Positions 34,978 through 43,356 are shown, counted from the first letter of the stretch. The stretch: DNA of 52,582 nucleotides from Spirochaetales bacterium (GCA_030540405.1 JAUNWH010000016.1:1-52582), one strand, 5' to 3'. Notes: generated by a model not told the origin, from the sequence alone. A program made the numbers and translations.

Positions 34978-36084
34978 ATGGCAGAAAACACAGACTACCT
35001 GACAACGCAAATTATAACTTACATCGGAAACAAACGGGTTCTGATTGGAAACATCCGCCCCGAAATTGAACAGATAAAATCAAAGCTCAAAAAGCAAAAG
35101 CTTGTCTGCGCGGATTTATTTTCAGGCTCAGGAATTGTAGCGCGGATGCTCAAGCAATATTCTTCAACAGTAATTGTGAACGACTTGGAAGACTACTCTT
35201 CAATCCTAAACAGCTGCTATCTTTTTAACAAGAAAGACTTTGACAGCGAAAAATATTTCAGCTACAGGAAATCAATTGAAAAAGAATTCTTCGAGCAAAA
35301 AATCCCCGGAATAATCTGCAGAAACTACGCGCCAAAAAACACAGAGGACATCCAGAAAGGAGAGCGGGCTTTTTACACAAGGGAAAACGCGGAACGAATC
35401 GATTCCTACCGCACGCTCATAGACAAGATTGTTGACTGCGATGAATACAAGAAATTTTTCATTGCGCCGCTTTTAACGGAAGCTTCTGTACACGTGAACA
35501 CTTCTGGAATTTTCAAGGGATTCTACAAAAACAAAAACACCGGGCTTGGCTGCTTTGGCGGAACAGGAAAAAATGCGCTTTCAAGAATCATGGGGCAAGT
35601 GGAGCTTCCAGTTCCTGTGTTCAGCAACTTCAAGTCAAAAACTGAAATCTACAAAGAAGACACGGTTGAGCTTTCTTCCAAGCTGAAAAAAATTGACATC
35701 GCATATTTAGATCCGCCTTACAATCAGCATCCATACGGCTCAAATTATTTCATGCTGAATATAATCGCGCAAAATAAAATGCCGGATGCAAAGCTCAGCA
35801 AAGTCTCTGGAATTCCTGCGAACTGGAACCGCTCAATGTTCAACAAAAAGCACAGCGCATTGGATTCCATGGAAAAAATAATCAGTACACTTGATGCAAA
35901 ATTCGTAATTGTTTCATATAATTCAGAGGGATTTATAAAATTCGACGAAATGAAATCAATGCTTGAAAAATACGGAAAGCTTAAAACCGTTGAAATCGCA
36001 TACAATACATTCAGAGGCTCGCGAAACCTCAACGCAAGAAACATCCACGTTTCCGAATATCTTTTTGTTCTGGAGAAGTCGTAA
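34978..36084 (+). CDS. D12-class DNA adenine methyltransferase
   Basis: A 368-residue enzyme. The N-terminal YIGNKRVLIGNI, then DLFSGSG (46-52, AdoMet loop) and DPPYNQHPYGSNYF (245-258, catalytic motif with adenine-binding extension) follow the alpha-class order. The insert between is the target-recognition domain. Methylates N6 of adenine at an unknown site. No restriction endonuclease is adjacent. The MATE gene starts one base after its stop, so the two are co-expressed. It lies 77 bp beyond the CRISPR-like repeats. Confidence 0.88.
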   Translation: MAENTDYLTTQIITYIGNKRVLIGNIRPEIEQIKSKLKKQKLVCADLFSGSGIVARMLKQYSSTVIVNDLEDYSSILNSCYLFNKKDFDSEKYFSYRKSIEKEFFEQKIPGIICRNYAPKNTEDIQKGERAFYTRENAERIDSYRTLIDKIVDCDEYKKFFIAPLLTEASVHVNTSGIFKGFYKNKNTGLGCFGGTGKNALSRIMGQVELPVPVFSNFKSKTEIYKEDTVELSSKLKKIDIAYLDPPYNQHPYGSNYFMLNIIAQNKMPDAKLSKVSGIPANWNRSMFNKKHSALDSMEKIISTLDAKFVIVSYNSEGFIKFDEMKSMLEKYGKLKTVEIAYNTFRGSRNLNARNIHVSEYLFVLEKS

Positions 36085-36085
36085 A

Positions 36086-37438
36086 ATGAGCGCAGGAAAA
36101 AATTCAGTTGACATGCTTAACGGCCCGCTTCTTGGAAAGATTCTGGTGTTTTCACTTCCATTCGCGGCAAGCAGCATACTTCAGCAAGTTTTTAATTCCG
36201 CAGATGTCGCAGTCGTGGGAAGATTTTCTGGAAGCACATCTTTGGCGGCGGTCGGAAACAATGCTCCGATAATCAACTTAATCATAAATATTTTTGTTGG
36301 AATGTCGATCGGCGCAAATGTTCTGATTGCAACTTTAATCGGCCAGAACAGAAAAGACGAAATCAAGTCGGCAGTGCACACAGTAATTTCCGTGGCAGTC
36401 ATAAGCGGAATTTTTCTTGCGGTAATAGGACCACTTGTTTCAAAGCCTATTCTTGAAGCAATCGGAACGCCTGATGAAGTTCTTGTTCTTGCGGCTCTTT
36501 ACTTGCGCATTTACTTTCTTGGAATGCCGGCGGTCATGGTGTACAACTTTGGCTCGGCTGTTCTAAGGAGCAAGGGAGACTCAAACCGTCCTTTGTACTG
36601 TTTGATTGCGGCAGGAATTCTCAACGTCATCCTGAACCTTGTGTTTGTAATCGTCTTCAGAATGGGAGTCGCCGGAGTTGCAATTTCAACCGTAATTTCA
36701 AACTATGTAAGCGCGGCCATGATAATTTTCTTTTTGCTGAATGAAGAAGAGTCGCTCAGGCTGGATTTAAGAAAACTTCATATAAACAAAAGCCAGCTTG
36801 CAAAAATCGCGCGCATAGGAGTTCCAGCTGGCTTGCAGGGAATGGTTTTCTGCTTTTCAAATATTTGCATTCAAGGCGGAATAAATTCATTTGGAAGCAA
36901 CGCAATGGCAGGCTCGGCGGCGGCGCTAAACTTTGAATACTTTTCATACTTTGTTGTAAGCGCATTCACTCAGGCAGCAACAACATTTACAAGCCAGAAT
37001 TACGGCGCAAAGAAATTCAGCAGATGCAAAAAAATCTACAGGCTTTCAATGTTGTGCAGCGTGATTATTTCCGGGGCAATGTGCTTTGTCTTTGTGTTCT
37101 TTAGAAAATACGTAATCAGAGTTTACACCGTGGATGAAGCGGTAATCGCATTTGCTCTCATAAGATTAGTTCACGTGGAATCCCTGGACTTTCTTACAAG
37201 CAGCTACGAAATCACAGCAGGAGCTTTGCGCGGAATGGGATACTCAATGCTCCCGGCAGTTCTTACTTTGGCAGGCTCATGTTTCTTGCGGCTCACCTGG
37301 CTTGCAACCGTATTCAAAAAATATCCTTCATTTGAAATGATAATGAACGTCTACCCAATCAGCTGGACAATAACTGGAATAGCCGTAATAGCTTCGTACC
37401 TGATTATCAGAAAGAAAAAATTCGGCGCAGAACAATGA
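36086..37438 (+). CDS. MATE-family efflux transporter
   Basis: A 450-residue protein with twelve predicted membrane segments, starting MSAGKNSVDMLNGPLLGKIL. FSLPFAASSILQQVFNSADVAVVGRF is the MatE signature. The ATG at 36,086 is chosen because GGAGAAG lies eight bases upstream and homologues start there; an in-frame region further upstream overlaps the methylase gene and is not used. Closest in pattern to NorM/DinF-like exporters with an N-terminal GPLLGKILVFSLP. Substrate unknown. Confidence 0.92.
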   Translation: MSAGKNSVDMLNGPLLGKILVFSLPFAASSILQQVFNSADVAVVGRFSGSTSLAAVGNNAPIINLIINIFVGMSIGANVLIATLIGQNRKDEIKSAVHTVISVAVISGIFLAVIGPLVSKPILEAIGTPDEVLVLAALYLRIYFLGMPAVMVYNFGSAVLRSKGDSNRPLYCLIAAGILNVILNLVFVIVFRMGVAGVAISTVISNYVSAAMIIFFLLNEEESLRLDLRKLHINKSQLAKIARIGVPAGLQGMVFCFSNICIQGGINSFGSNAMAGSAAALNFEYFSYFVVSAFTQAATTFTSQNYGAKKFSRCKKIYRLSMLCSVIISGAMCFVFVFFRKYVIRVYTVDEAVIAFALIRLVHVESLDFLTSSYEITAGALRGMGYSMLPAVLTLAGSCFLRLTWLATVFKKYPSFEMIMNVYPISWTITGIAVIASYLIIRKKKFGAEQ

Positions 37439-37451
37439 TCTGCTTTACTTT

Positions 37452-37527
37452 GTCATTATCGGGCTTGACCCGATAATCTTCATTCAAATTTATAAAAAAT
37501 CCCTGACTGCAAAGCCAGGGAATGATA
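37452..37527. repeat. GTCATT...AATCT hairpin repeat pair
   Basis: Stem ATTATCGGG-cttga-CCCGATAAT, then a second hairpin CCCTG-actgcaaag-CCAGGG. It separates convergent MATE and ilvE genes. Confidence 0.6.
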
Positions 37528-37552
37528 ATTACAAACTGAATATTTTTTTAAC

Positions 37553-38575
37553 TTATTTTATTTCGTAAATCCAGCCTTCTGGAGCTTTTATTTCGCCCAT
37601 CTGGATTCCAGTTAAAGTTTCACGGAGCTTTTTAAGAACAGGCCCTATTTCTTCCATTCCGCTTGGAACATTGATTTCTGTTCCGTGGTCAACAATTTTT
37701 CCGATTGGAGAAATTACAGCGGCAGTTCCGCAAAGTCCGCATTCAGCAAAGTCCGCAAGCTCATTCTTGTTTATTTTGCGCTCCTCAACTTCAATTCCAA
37801 GATAGTCTTTTGCAACCTGAATCAAAGAGCGGCGTGTGATTGAAGGAAGAATGCTGTTTGATTTTGGAGTAACAAGCTTTCCGTCTTTTGTAACAAAGAG
37901 AATGTTTGCGCCTCCAGTTTCTTCAATGTAAGTGTGTGTCGCAGGATCAAGATACATATTTTCAGCAAAGCCGTTTCTGTGCGCGTCCATGATATTGTGA
38001 AGGCTCATCGCATAGTTAAGACCGGCTTTTATGTCGCCAGTTCCATGAGGTGCGGCTCTGTCCAAATCTGAAATGCGGACAACAATCGGCTTGACCCCGC
38101 CCTTGAAATAAGGACCAACTGGAGTAACAAGAATTCTAAACTGATATTCGTCAGCAGGCTTTACGCCAATTACAGCGTTTGAGCCGAACATATACGGTCT
38201 GATATACAAAGTCGCGCCGCTTCCAAAAGGAGGAACCCAGTCAATATTCGCCTTAACAGTATCAAGAACAGCCTGAACAAAACGCTCTTTTGGGAACACC
38301 GGCATTTCAAGACGCTCGCAAGAAGAAGCCATGCGGTCAGCGTTCAAGTCCGGGCGGAAAGTAACAATTCTGCCGTCTTTTGTTGTGTAAGCCTTGAGAC
38401 CTTCAAAGCAAGTCTGGGCATACTGAAGAACTCCAGCGCACTCAGAAATATGCACAGTAGCATCAGAAGTAAGCTCGCCTGCGTCCCATGCGCCGTTTTT
38501 GTAGTTAGCAACAAATCTCTTATCTGTTACCTGATAACCAAAAGGAAGATTCGCCCAATCAATATTCTTTGCCAT
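37553..38575 (-). CDS. ilvE: Branched-chain amino acid aminotransferase
   Basis: A 340-residue fold-type IV PLP enzyme of the long (BCAT-like eukaryotic) branch. YAQTCFEGLKAY and RPDLNADRMASSCERLEMP give the substrate loop, KAGLNYAMSLHNIMDAH contains the Schiff-base lysine, and YIEETGGANILFV plus RRSLIQVAKD bind the cofactor phosphate. It interconverts leucine, isoleucine and valine with their 2-oxo acids. GAGGTG precedes the ATG. A CCGG-based hairpin with a T6 run lies in the leader and could be a terminator or attenuator. Confidence 0.94.
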   Translation of the reverse strand: MAKNIDWANLPFGYQVTDKRFVANYKNGAWDAGELTSDATVHISECAGVLQYAQTCFEGLKAYTTKDGRIVTFRPDLNADRMASSCERLEMPVFPKERFVQAVLDTVKANIDWVPPFGSGATLYIRPYMFGSNAVIGVKPADEYQFRILVTPVGPYFKGGVKPIVVRISDLDRAAPHGTGDIKAGLNYAMSLHNIMDAHRNGFAENMYLDPATHTYIEETGGANILFVTKDGKLVTPKSNSILPSITRRSLIQVAKDYLGIEVEERKINKNELADFAECGLCGTAAVISPIGKIVDHGTEINVPSGMEEIGPVLKKLRETLTGIQMGEIKAPEGWIYEIK

Positions 38576-38694
38576 ACTTCACCTCAAAAAACCGGTATTT
38601 CCATGCCGGCAAGAATTTTACAAACATATTAACACAAATGAAAAAATCAAACAATTAGGGGAGGAATGGTGCACAAAAAAACAAAATCTTTACA

Positions 38695-38723
38695 TATACA
38701 GCAAAAATAGAATGTGCTACAAT
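38695..38723 (+). promoter_or_regulatory. Promoter of the EVE/PD-ExK gene
   Basis: TATACA (38695-38700), a 17-bp spacer and TACAAT (38718-38723). The -35 region resembles the promoter of the type I toxin element at 10,233. Confidence 0.6.
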
Positions 38724-38786
38724 TGATTTATTGAAGTATAATTTCCAAACTGAAACCTTGCAAACTTAATAGAGAGTTTAATAATT

Positions 38787-40367
38787 ATGAATAAAAAACT
38801 ATGGGAACTATATAAAAAATCTGCTGAAGGACAAGAATTGCTGAATTTATTCACACTTGATGAAAATTGTCCTGACAATCCATTTAAAAAAATGGAAAAC
38901 TTATTAAATTATTTAAAATGTTGTGATTCAGATCATATAAAATATATTTGCTGTGTTGTAAATACATTACGTATAAATACACGCTTAGGAAATATCAAGT
39001 TACCAAAAATCAACAAATCGCTAACAGAAATAAAACTGAATAATCTTTTTTTCAACTATAGCATAAAGCACTGTCATCCAGATGATGAAAAAAAACAGTT
39101 TGTTCTTGATGACACATTTTTTTGCACATCAGATTCTTATAGAGATAAAGCAGCTTTAATGGACTGTTTTTCATTATTCTTGTTTTATTTTTATACATCA
39201 TCATTCTTTCCAATTCTTTTTTCCTCAAGATTTGACATAATACAAAAATACTGCGATGTGCTTGGTTGCAATATACCAGACATTCCAAAGTCAAAAGATT
39301 ACAAGGATTATGTCGCTTACTATTTACAGCTGAACGATGCATTTCGCACTTTTGCCGATGACAACAATCTTAACAATGAAGAATTTTGTGCCTGTCTTTA
39401 CGGTTTTGCTCCTATGATGCTAGAAGAAAATAAAAACCAAGAACTTCCAGAACCTACAAATATTTGGTTTACAGGCGGAGGTGCAGGCGGAAAAGATTTT
39501 TACTATCTTGACAATTTAGGAAAAGACACATCTTATAATCAAGATAATATATGGGCGTGCAACGAACACACAAAGCGCGGTGATATAATCGTAATGTACT
39601 GCAAATCTCCAAGAAGCTACATCCACTCGATATGGCGTGCAGATTCAGGCGGCTTTTTCAATCCATTCGATTACTATCATTGCAGGTCAACAATATGCAA
39701 CGGAATAAAAGTGCCTCATGTCAGTATACATGACTTGAAAAATGACAAATATTTTTCACAAGTTCCAATAGTAAGAGGAAATCTTCAGGGATTAAATGGC
39801 AAAGAGCTAAGTGCAGAGGATTATGAAAATCTCCTGCGCCTTTTCCGCGAAAAAGATTCAAGCTACAAAATTGAAAAACTTCCCAAGCTATTCAACAGTT
39901 CAAATATAAATTTCGGCATTATAAAAATTGAAAAAGATGTTGAAGAAAACATACTGATTCCTTTTCTCAAAAAAATTGGATATAAGGAAACAGACTGGAC
40001 AAGGCAGATGACTTTAAAAGCTGGAAGAAATGAAAAAGCCATTCCTGATTTTGTATTTTTCGCAAAAGGTGAAAAGCATTTTGAAAACGCGCCATTTGTA
40101 ATAGAAGAAAAATACGACATGTCATCTGTGCTTGAACAACAGAAAGCATTCAGCCAATGCCTTTCGTATGCCAGAATGTTACATTCAAAGTTGATGGGAA
40201 TCTGCGATAAAGAAAGAATTCTTATATACAAAGTATCAACTTTAGGTGAGGCAGACAGAAGCAGTCCGATATTTGAAAACCACTGGAAATCCGTATATTC
40301 TGATAACATCATAGGTATTAAACTGAAAAAAATCATCGGCGCAGAAATTGTCCGGGAAATAAACTAG
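38787..40367 (+). CDS. EVE/PUA-like domain fused to a PD-(D/E)XK nuclease, possible type IV restriction enzyme
   Basis: A 526-residue protein of three parts. Residues 1-220 are helical and unrecognised. Residues about 225-350 (NIWFTGGGAGGKDFYYLDNLG...WACNEHTKRGDIIVMYCKSP...IHSIWRADSGGFF) resemble an EVE/PUA-type modified-base reader. Residues 385-485 (EENILIPFLKKIGYKETDWTRQ...IPDFVFF...APFVIEEKYDM) match the HsdR N-terminal nuclease fold, with D421, E440 and K442 as the D...ExK triad and Q451/Q457 nearby. The combination suggests cleavage of DNA containing modified bases, an antiphage role. No methylase partner is needed. Codon use is AT-rich, suggesting transfer. It is single-gene with its own promoter. 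Confidence 0.55.
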   Translation: MNKKLWELYKKSAEGQELLNLFTLDENCPDNPFKKMENLLNYLKCCDSDHIKYICCVVNTLRINTRLGNIKLPKINKSLTEIKLNNLFFNYSIKHCHPDDEKKQFVLDDTFFCTSDSYRDKAALMDCFSLFLFYFYTSSFFPILFSSRFDIIQKYCDVLGCNIPDIPKSKDYKDYVAYYLQLNDAFRTFADDNNLNNEEFCACLYGFAPMMLEENKNQELPEPTNIWFTGGGAGGKDFYYLDNLGKDTSYNQDNIWACNEHTKRGDIIVMYCKSPRSYIHSIWRADSGGFFNPFDYYHCRSTICNGIKVPHVSIHDLKNDKYFSQVPIVRGNLQGLNGKELSAEDYENLLRLFREKDSSYKIEKLPKLFNSSNINFGIIKIEKDVEENILIPFLKKIGYKETDWTRQMTLKAGRNEKAIPDFVFFAKGEKHFENAPFVIEEKYDMSSVLEQQKAFSQCLSYARMLHSKLMGICDKERILIYKVSTLGEADRSSPIFENHWKSVYSDNIIGIKLKKIIGAEIVREIN

Positions 40368-40406
40368 AACCGTTTTTCTACCCAATTTGCCAATCACTTT
40401 TGGATT
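40366..40406 (+). repeat. 41-bp direct repeat, left copy
   Basis: It differs from 41,484-41,524 at only two of 41 positions. Its first two bases are the end of the EVE/PD-ExK stop codon. Together they bracket a segment of 1,118 bp. Confidence 0.75.
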
Positions 40407-40461
40407 CGCAAAAAAAAGTTACATCGAGAAATTCGACCAAAGAGAATTATTTGATTAATTA

Positions 40462-41244
40462 CTACAACAATTTATTTTTCAAAATAGCTTGAAGCTCTGG
40501 AGTTTTATTTATATATTCTTGCTCAGTTTTTGCAAGTTCAAGATGATTTCTAAAATACGAGGGATGTATAAAAACTGTTTCAACAACATTCTTCTTTAAG
40601 AATTTTTTCTTAATCAGCATACATTCTTCATGCTGTCCTCTCGAATAATCAATCTCAGAACAAACAAGCGATATTGTAGAATAAATATTCTCACAAGAAC
40701 CTTTATTAAGAAAAACAAATACATTATCAGAAATATTTTCAATATTTTTTAAAATCAACTCAGCTTTTATTTTGGACTCTTTATTCTTACCTTTGCCATG
40801 AATAATGCCATCGAAACTATAAACTTTTTTATTTGTATCTAACAAGCGTTCAAGATTCAATAGATAATACAATCTTTTTTGCTTTTCAAGCGTATATTCT
40901 TTTGAATCTTTTATATCTGCTGTTGTTATATATCCTAGTTTTAAATCATAGAAAAAATCTTTACCGCTACGTTTGTGTTCTCTAAAGAGCTTTAACTTTA
41001 TTATATCTTCAAAATGATGAAGGCCTGATAAATGATACAAATGCTCTCTCAGAAATCTAAGACGAAACTCTTTTATACCTGTCTCAGATGATTTACTTTT
41101 TAAAGTATAAATATACTCAATATCAAGGAGTTTTTCGAAAGCATCTGCAATATCTTTAAGTTCGCAATAATAAGAAAGTGGCCTAAAAACTCCATAAACG
41201 AAAAAAGCCCTGCATAAAAGCAAGGCTTTATTGAAAATAAGCAT
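40462..41244 (-). CDS. PBECR4-like nuclease-domain protein, start uncertain
   Basis: Up to 260 residues. FRLRFLREHLYHLSGLHHFEDI is the hallmark of PBECR4 (phage barnase-EndoU-colicin-RelE-like) domains, and NVFVFLNKG / SRGQHEECMLIKKKFLKKNVVETVFIHPSYF follow as in that family. These domains are predicted ribonucleases in phage and toxin contexts. The 5' end is odd: the only in-frame ATG (41,242-41,244) lies upstream of a strong terminator at 41,201-41,229, so the first residues (NKALLLCRAFFV) are terminator sequence. Either the true start is non-standard and downstream, or the gene is truncated or controlled by attenuation. Confidence 0.55.
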   Translation of the reverse strand: MLIFNKALLLCRAFFVYGVFRPLSYYCELKDIADAFEKLLDIEYIYTLKSKSSETGIKEFRLRFLREHLYHLSGLHHFEDIIKLKLFREHKRSGKDFFYDLKLGYITTADIKDSKEYTLEKQKRLYYLLNLERLLDTNKKVYSFDGIIHGKGKNKESKIKAELILKNIENISDNVFVFLNKGSCENIYSTISLVCSEIDYSRGQHEECMLIKKKFLKKNVVETVFIHPSYFRNHLELAKTEQEYINKTPELQAILKNKLL

Positions 41245-41382
41245 TTTCTGTCAGCTACTCAACTAAGGCAGCCTAAGATAGGCTCTTGGTAAATGCATAA
41301 CCCTTATACTGCTAACTGAAACAACGCAATTCCTATCTCGTTCTTTCAGCTCAAACGCATGATAGTTGAACCTGCCAACTAC
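41200..41382 (-). ncRNA. Structured small RNA with its own promoter and terminator
   Basis: A perfect promoter ends at 41,389, giving a start near 41,382. Hairpins downstream: TAGTTG-gcaggtt-CAACTA; a long stem built from CTGAAA-g-AACG and CGTT-g-TTTCAG; AGCCTA-tct-TAGGCT; then the terminator AAAGCCTTGC...GCAGGGCTTT plus T6 at 41,201-41,229. Length about 183 nt. I do not recognise a family; 6S RNA and tracrRNA were considered. It may be the leader/attenuator of the PBECR4-like gene directly downstream. Confidence 0.55.
41201..41229 (-). terminator. Rho-independent terminator ending the small RNA
   Basis: The stem AAAGCC-TTGC with GCA-GGGCTTT around a short loop is followed by six T on the minus strand. 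Confidence 0.75.
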
Positions 41383-41388
41383 AATTAA

Positions 41389-41417
41389 AATATAACTTGA
41401 ATCTATTATAATGTCAA
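41389..41417 (-). promoter_or_regulatory. Promoter of the small RNA
   Basis: Reading leftward: TTGACA (41412-41417), a 17-bp spacer and TATATT (41389-41394). Confidence 0.75.
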
Positions 41418-41483
41418 ATTCATTACAATATATATTTAGAAAAAAATTCATATTTTAATTCAAATTTATATTGAAGTTTTACC

Positions 41484-41524
41484 AGAACCGTTTTTCTACC
41501 CAAGTTGCCAATCAGTTTTGGATT
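41484..41524 (+). repeat. 41-bp direct repeat, right copy, next to tRNA-Pro
   Basis: 39 of 41 bases match 40,366-40,406. It ends 21 bp before the tRNA gene. Confidence 0.75.
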
Positions 41525-41545
41525 TGATATAATTGCAGTGCTTTT

Positions 41546-41619
41546 CGGGCAATAGCGCAGTTGGTTAGCGTGCGTGTCTGGGGGGCACGAGGTCCCGGAT
41601 TCGAATTCCGGTTGCCCGA
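41546..41619 (+). tRNA. tRNA-Pro (anticodon GGG)
   Basis: A 74-nt cloverleaf. Acceptor CGGGCAA pairs with TTGCCCG, followed by discriminator A. The anticodon stem CGTGT/GCACG encloses CTGGGGG with anticodon GGG, and the T-arm is CCGGATTCGAATTCCGG. CCA is not encoded. TATAAT at about 41,526 is a likely -10. Confidence 0.93.
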
Positions 41620-41651
41620 TTTTCAAACAAAATGATTAAAGAAGGTGCATT

Positions 41652-42683
41652 ATGGATTTTGTTTCACAGTTAAAAGAAAAGGCTAAATCAGCTGGAAAAA
41701 AAATCGTTCTTTGCGAAGGCGAGGACAAGCGCGTTGTTGAAGCTGCTGCAAAAATCGTAAAAGAAGGAATTGCAAAAATCATTCTTATTGGAAACGCAGA
41801 AGAATGCGCAAAAGCAGCTCCTGGAGTTGACCTTTCAGGAATCGAACTTGTAGATCCTGCAACAAGCCCGGACACAGACAAGTATGCGGAACTTTTGTTC
41901 AAAACACGTGAAGGCAAAATCAACAAAAAAACTGGACAGGCAGAATATCCTACAGTTCAGGATGCAAAAAATTATATTCTAAAAGACCGCACAATGTTTG
42001 GTGCTCTTATTCTCAAGGCAGGAGATGCGGATGGATTTGTAAGCGGCGCTTGCCATTCAACAGCAAACACATTGCGTCCAGGACTTCAGGTTATAAAGAC
42101 TGCGCCTGGAATAAAAACAGTTTCATCAAGCTTTATCATGGTTGCCCCGGAATGCGGAAACAAATACATAAAGGAAGGCGTTGCGCTTCTTGCTGACTGC
42201 GCAATCAACATCGAGCCTTCAAGTGAAGAGCTTGCAGACATCGCAGTTGCAACAGCCGACACTGCAAAGAAAATTGCAGGAATCGAACCAAGAGTCGCCA
42301 TGTTAAGTTTCAGCACAAAAGGAAGCGGAAACGACGACAAGTTCTTTAAGAGCGTTCCAAAAGTTCAGGAAGCAGTAAAGCTCGCGCAGGAAAAAGCACC
42401 GGACTTGGCATTGGACGGAGAATTTCAATTTGACGCCGCAGTTGCTCCTGAAGTCGGCGAGTTAAAAGCTCCAGGCAGCAAAGTTGCAGGACACGCAAAT
42501 GTTTTTGTATTCCCAAATATCAACGCAGGAAACATCGGCTACAAGATTGCACAGAGAATGGGCGGCTGGATGGCGATTGGACCTGTATGCCAAGGATTCG
42601 CAAAACCGCTTAACGACCTTAGCCGTGGCTGCAACGTTGACGACATCGTAGCAACTGTAGCAGTTACAGCATTGCAGGCATAA
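41652..42683 (+). CDS. pta: Phosphate acetyltransferase
   Basis: A 343-residue PTA_PTB enzyme of the short type (no DRTGG domain). IVLCEGEDKRVVEAA begins the N-terminal subdomain, DGFVSGACHSTANTLRPGLQVIKT is the CoA/acetyl-phosphate signature, and GHANVFVFPNINAGNIGYKIAQRMGG the C-terminal one. It converts acetyl-CoA and phosphate to acetyl phosphate, yielding ATP through acetate kinase in fermentation. Start is ATG at 41,652 (AAGGTG upstream). It sits just after tRNA-Pro and ends in a strong terminator. Confidence 0.95.
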   Translation: MDFVSQLKEKAKSAGKKIVLCEGEDKRVVEAAAKIVKEGIAKIILIGNAEECAKAAPGVDLSGIELVDPATSPDTDKYAELLFKTREGKINKKTGQAEYPTVQDAKNYILKDRTMFGALILKAGDADGFVSGACHSTANTLRPGLQVIKTAPGIKTVSSSFIMVAPECGNKYIKEGVALLADCAINIEPSSEELADIAVATADTAKKIAGIEPRVAMLSFSTKGSGNDDKFFKSVPKVQEAVKLAQEKAPDLALDGEFQFDAAVAPEVGELKAPGSKVAGHANVFVFPNINAGNIGYKIAQRMGGWMAIGPVCQGFAKPLNDLSRGCNVDDIVATVAVTALQA

Positions 42684-42691
42684 ACAAACAT

Positions 42692-42717
42692 AAGCTGTCC
42701 AAACGGACAGCTTTTTT
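42692..42717 (+). terminator. pta terminator
   Basis: AAGCTGTCC-aaac-GGACAGCTT followed by a T run. A near-identical copy lies at 43,321-43,346 after the toxin-antitoxin pair. Confidence 0.85.
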
Positions 42718-42740
42718 AATTTTATGCTATAATAAATGCA

Positions 42741-43079
42741 ATGGAATCAAAGAATATCAATTTGAAAAAAATACAGGAACTTTGCAAAGAGCATAAAATC
42801 CGCTGGACAAGGCATATTCTTACAAGGCTTATTCAGCGGGGAATTAGCCAGACTGATGTTGAAAATGCTATAATGAACGGCAGAATTATAGAGCAATACG
42901 CAGATGACTATCCTGTTCCAAGTTGTCTTATTCTTGGAAAAACAGAAGCAAACCGCAGTCTGCACATCTGCTGTAGTTCGAATGAAGAATATATATGGAT
43001 GATAACTGCATACTACCCAAGTTCAGAAAGCTGGAATGAAAATTTTGATACAAGAAAAAAGACAGGAGGAATACAATGA
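42741..43079 (+). CDS. DUF4258 (MqsR-like) toxin candidate
   Basis: A 112-residue protein. IRWTRHILTRLIQRGISQTDVENAIMNGRIIEQYADDYPVPSCLILG is the DUF4258 signature (H-x-x-x-R-x-x-x-R-G-I) with RSLHICCSSNEEYIWMITAYYP closing the RelE/MqsR-like sheet. In this family it is the toxin of pairs with a YgiT-type zinc-finger protein. Its stop overlaps the start of the next gene by 4 bp. The ATG at 42,741 has no strong ribosome-binding site; TATAAT at about 42,727 lies close in front, so the message may be nearly leaderless. Confidence 0.85.
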   Translation: MESKNINLKKIQELCKEHKIRWTRHILTRLIQRGISQTDVENAIMNGRIIEQYADDYPVPSCLILGKTEANRSLHICCSSNEEYIWMITAYYPSSESWNENFDTRKKTGGIQ

Positions 43080-43312
43080 AAAATGAAAATTGTTTTTTCT
43101 GCAAAGGAGAAATGAAAGAAGCTCTTACAACATTCATGGCAGATCTTGGAAAATGCATTGTAATCATCCGCAACGTTCCATGCCTAAAATGCTCGCAATG
43201 CGGCGACGAACTTTTTACTGATGAAGTTGCAAAAAACATCGAAAAAATTGTAAACAAGCTAAAAGAAAGTGTTACAGAAATTGCTGTTACTGACTACAAG
43301 ACAGCAGCATAA
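43076..43312 (+). CDS. YgiT/MqsA-type zinc-finger antitoxin
   Basis: A 78-residue protein with two CxxC zinc knuckles (CFFCKGE and CLKCSQCGDE) and a helical tail (EKIVNKLKESVTEIAV). This is the zinc-binding N-terminal half of MqsA-type antitoxins, without the C-terminal HTH of full MqsA. It should bind and neutralise the DUF4258 protein. GGAGG lies before the ATG. Followed by a copy of the pta terminator. Confidence 0.87.
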   Translation: MKNENCFFCKGEMKEALTTFMADLGKCIVIIRNVPCLKCSQCGDELFTDEVAKNIEKIVNKLKESVTEIAVTDYKTAA

Positions 43313-43320
43313 CAAACACA

Positions 43321-43346
43321 AGCTGTCCAAACGGGCAGCTTTTTTA
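43321..43346 (+). terminator. Duplicated terminator after the toxin-antitoxin pair
   Basis: AGCTGTCC-aaac-GGGCAGCT plus T6. With flanks (43,310-43,350) it matches 42,681-42,722 over about 40 bases, so the pair sits between direct repeats. Confidence 0.8.
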
Positions 43347-43356
43347 ATTTAACTTT

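Noticed and set aside
41200..41382. tracrRNA for the 36-bp repeats at 34.8 kb
   Set aside because: I could not find a convincing anti-repeat; only a short CCTTGCTTT similarity in the terminator stem.
41200..41382. 6S RNA
   Set aside because: Length fits, but the 5' and 3' ends do not form one long closed hairpin with a central bubble.
41263..41451. 62-residue reading frame on the minus strand
   Set aside because: It overlaps the promoter and the structured RNA; composition looks non-coding.
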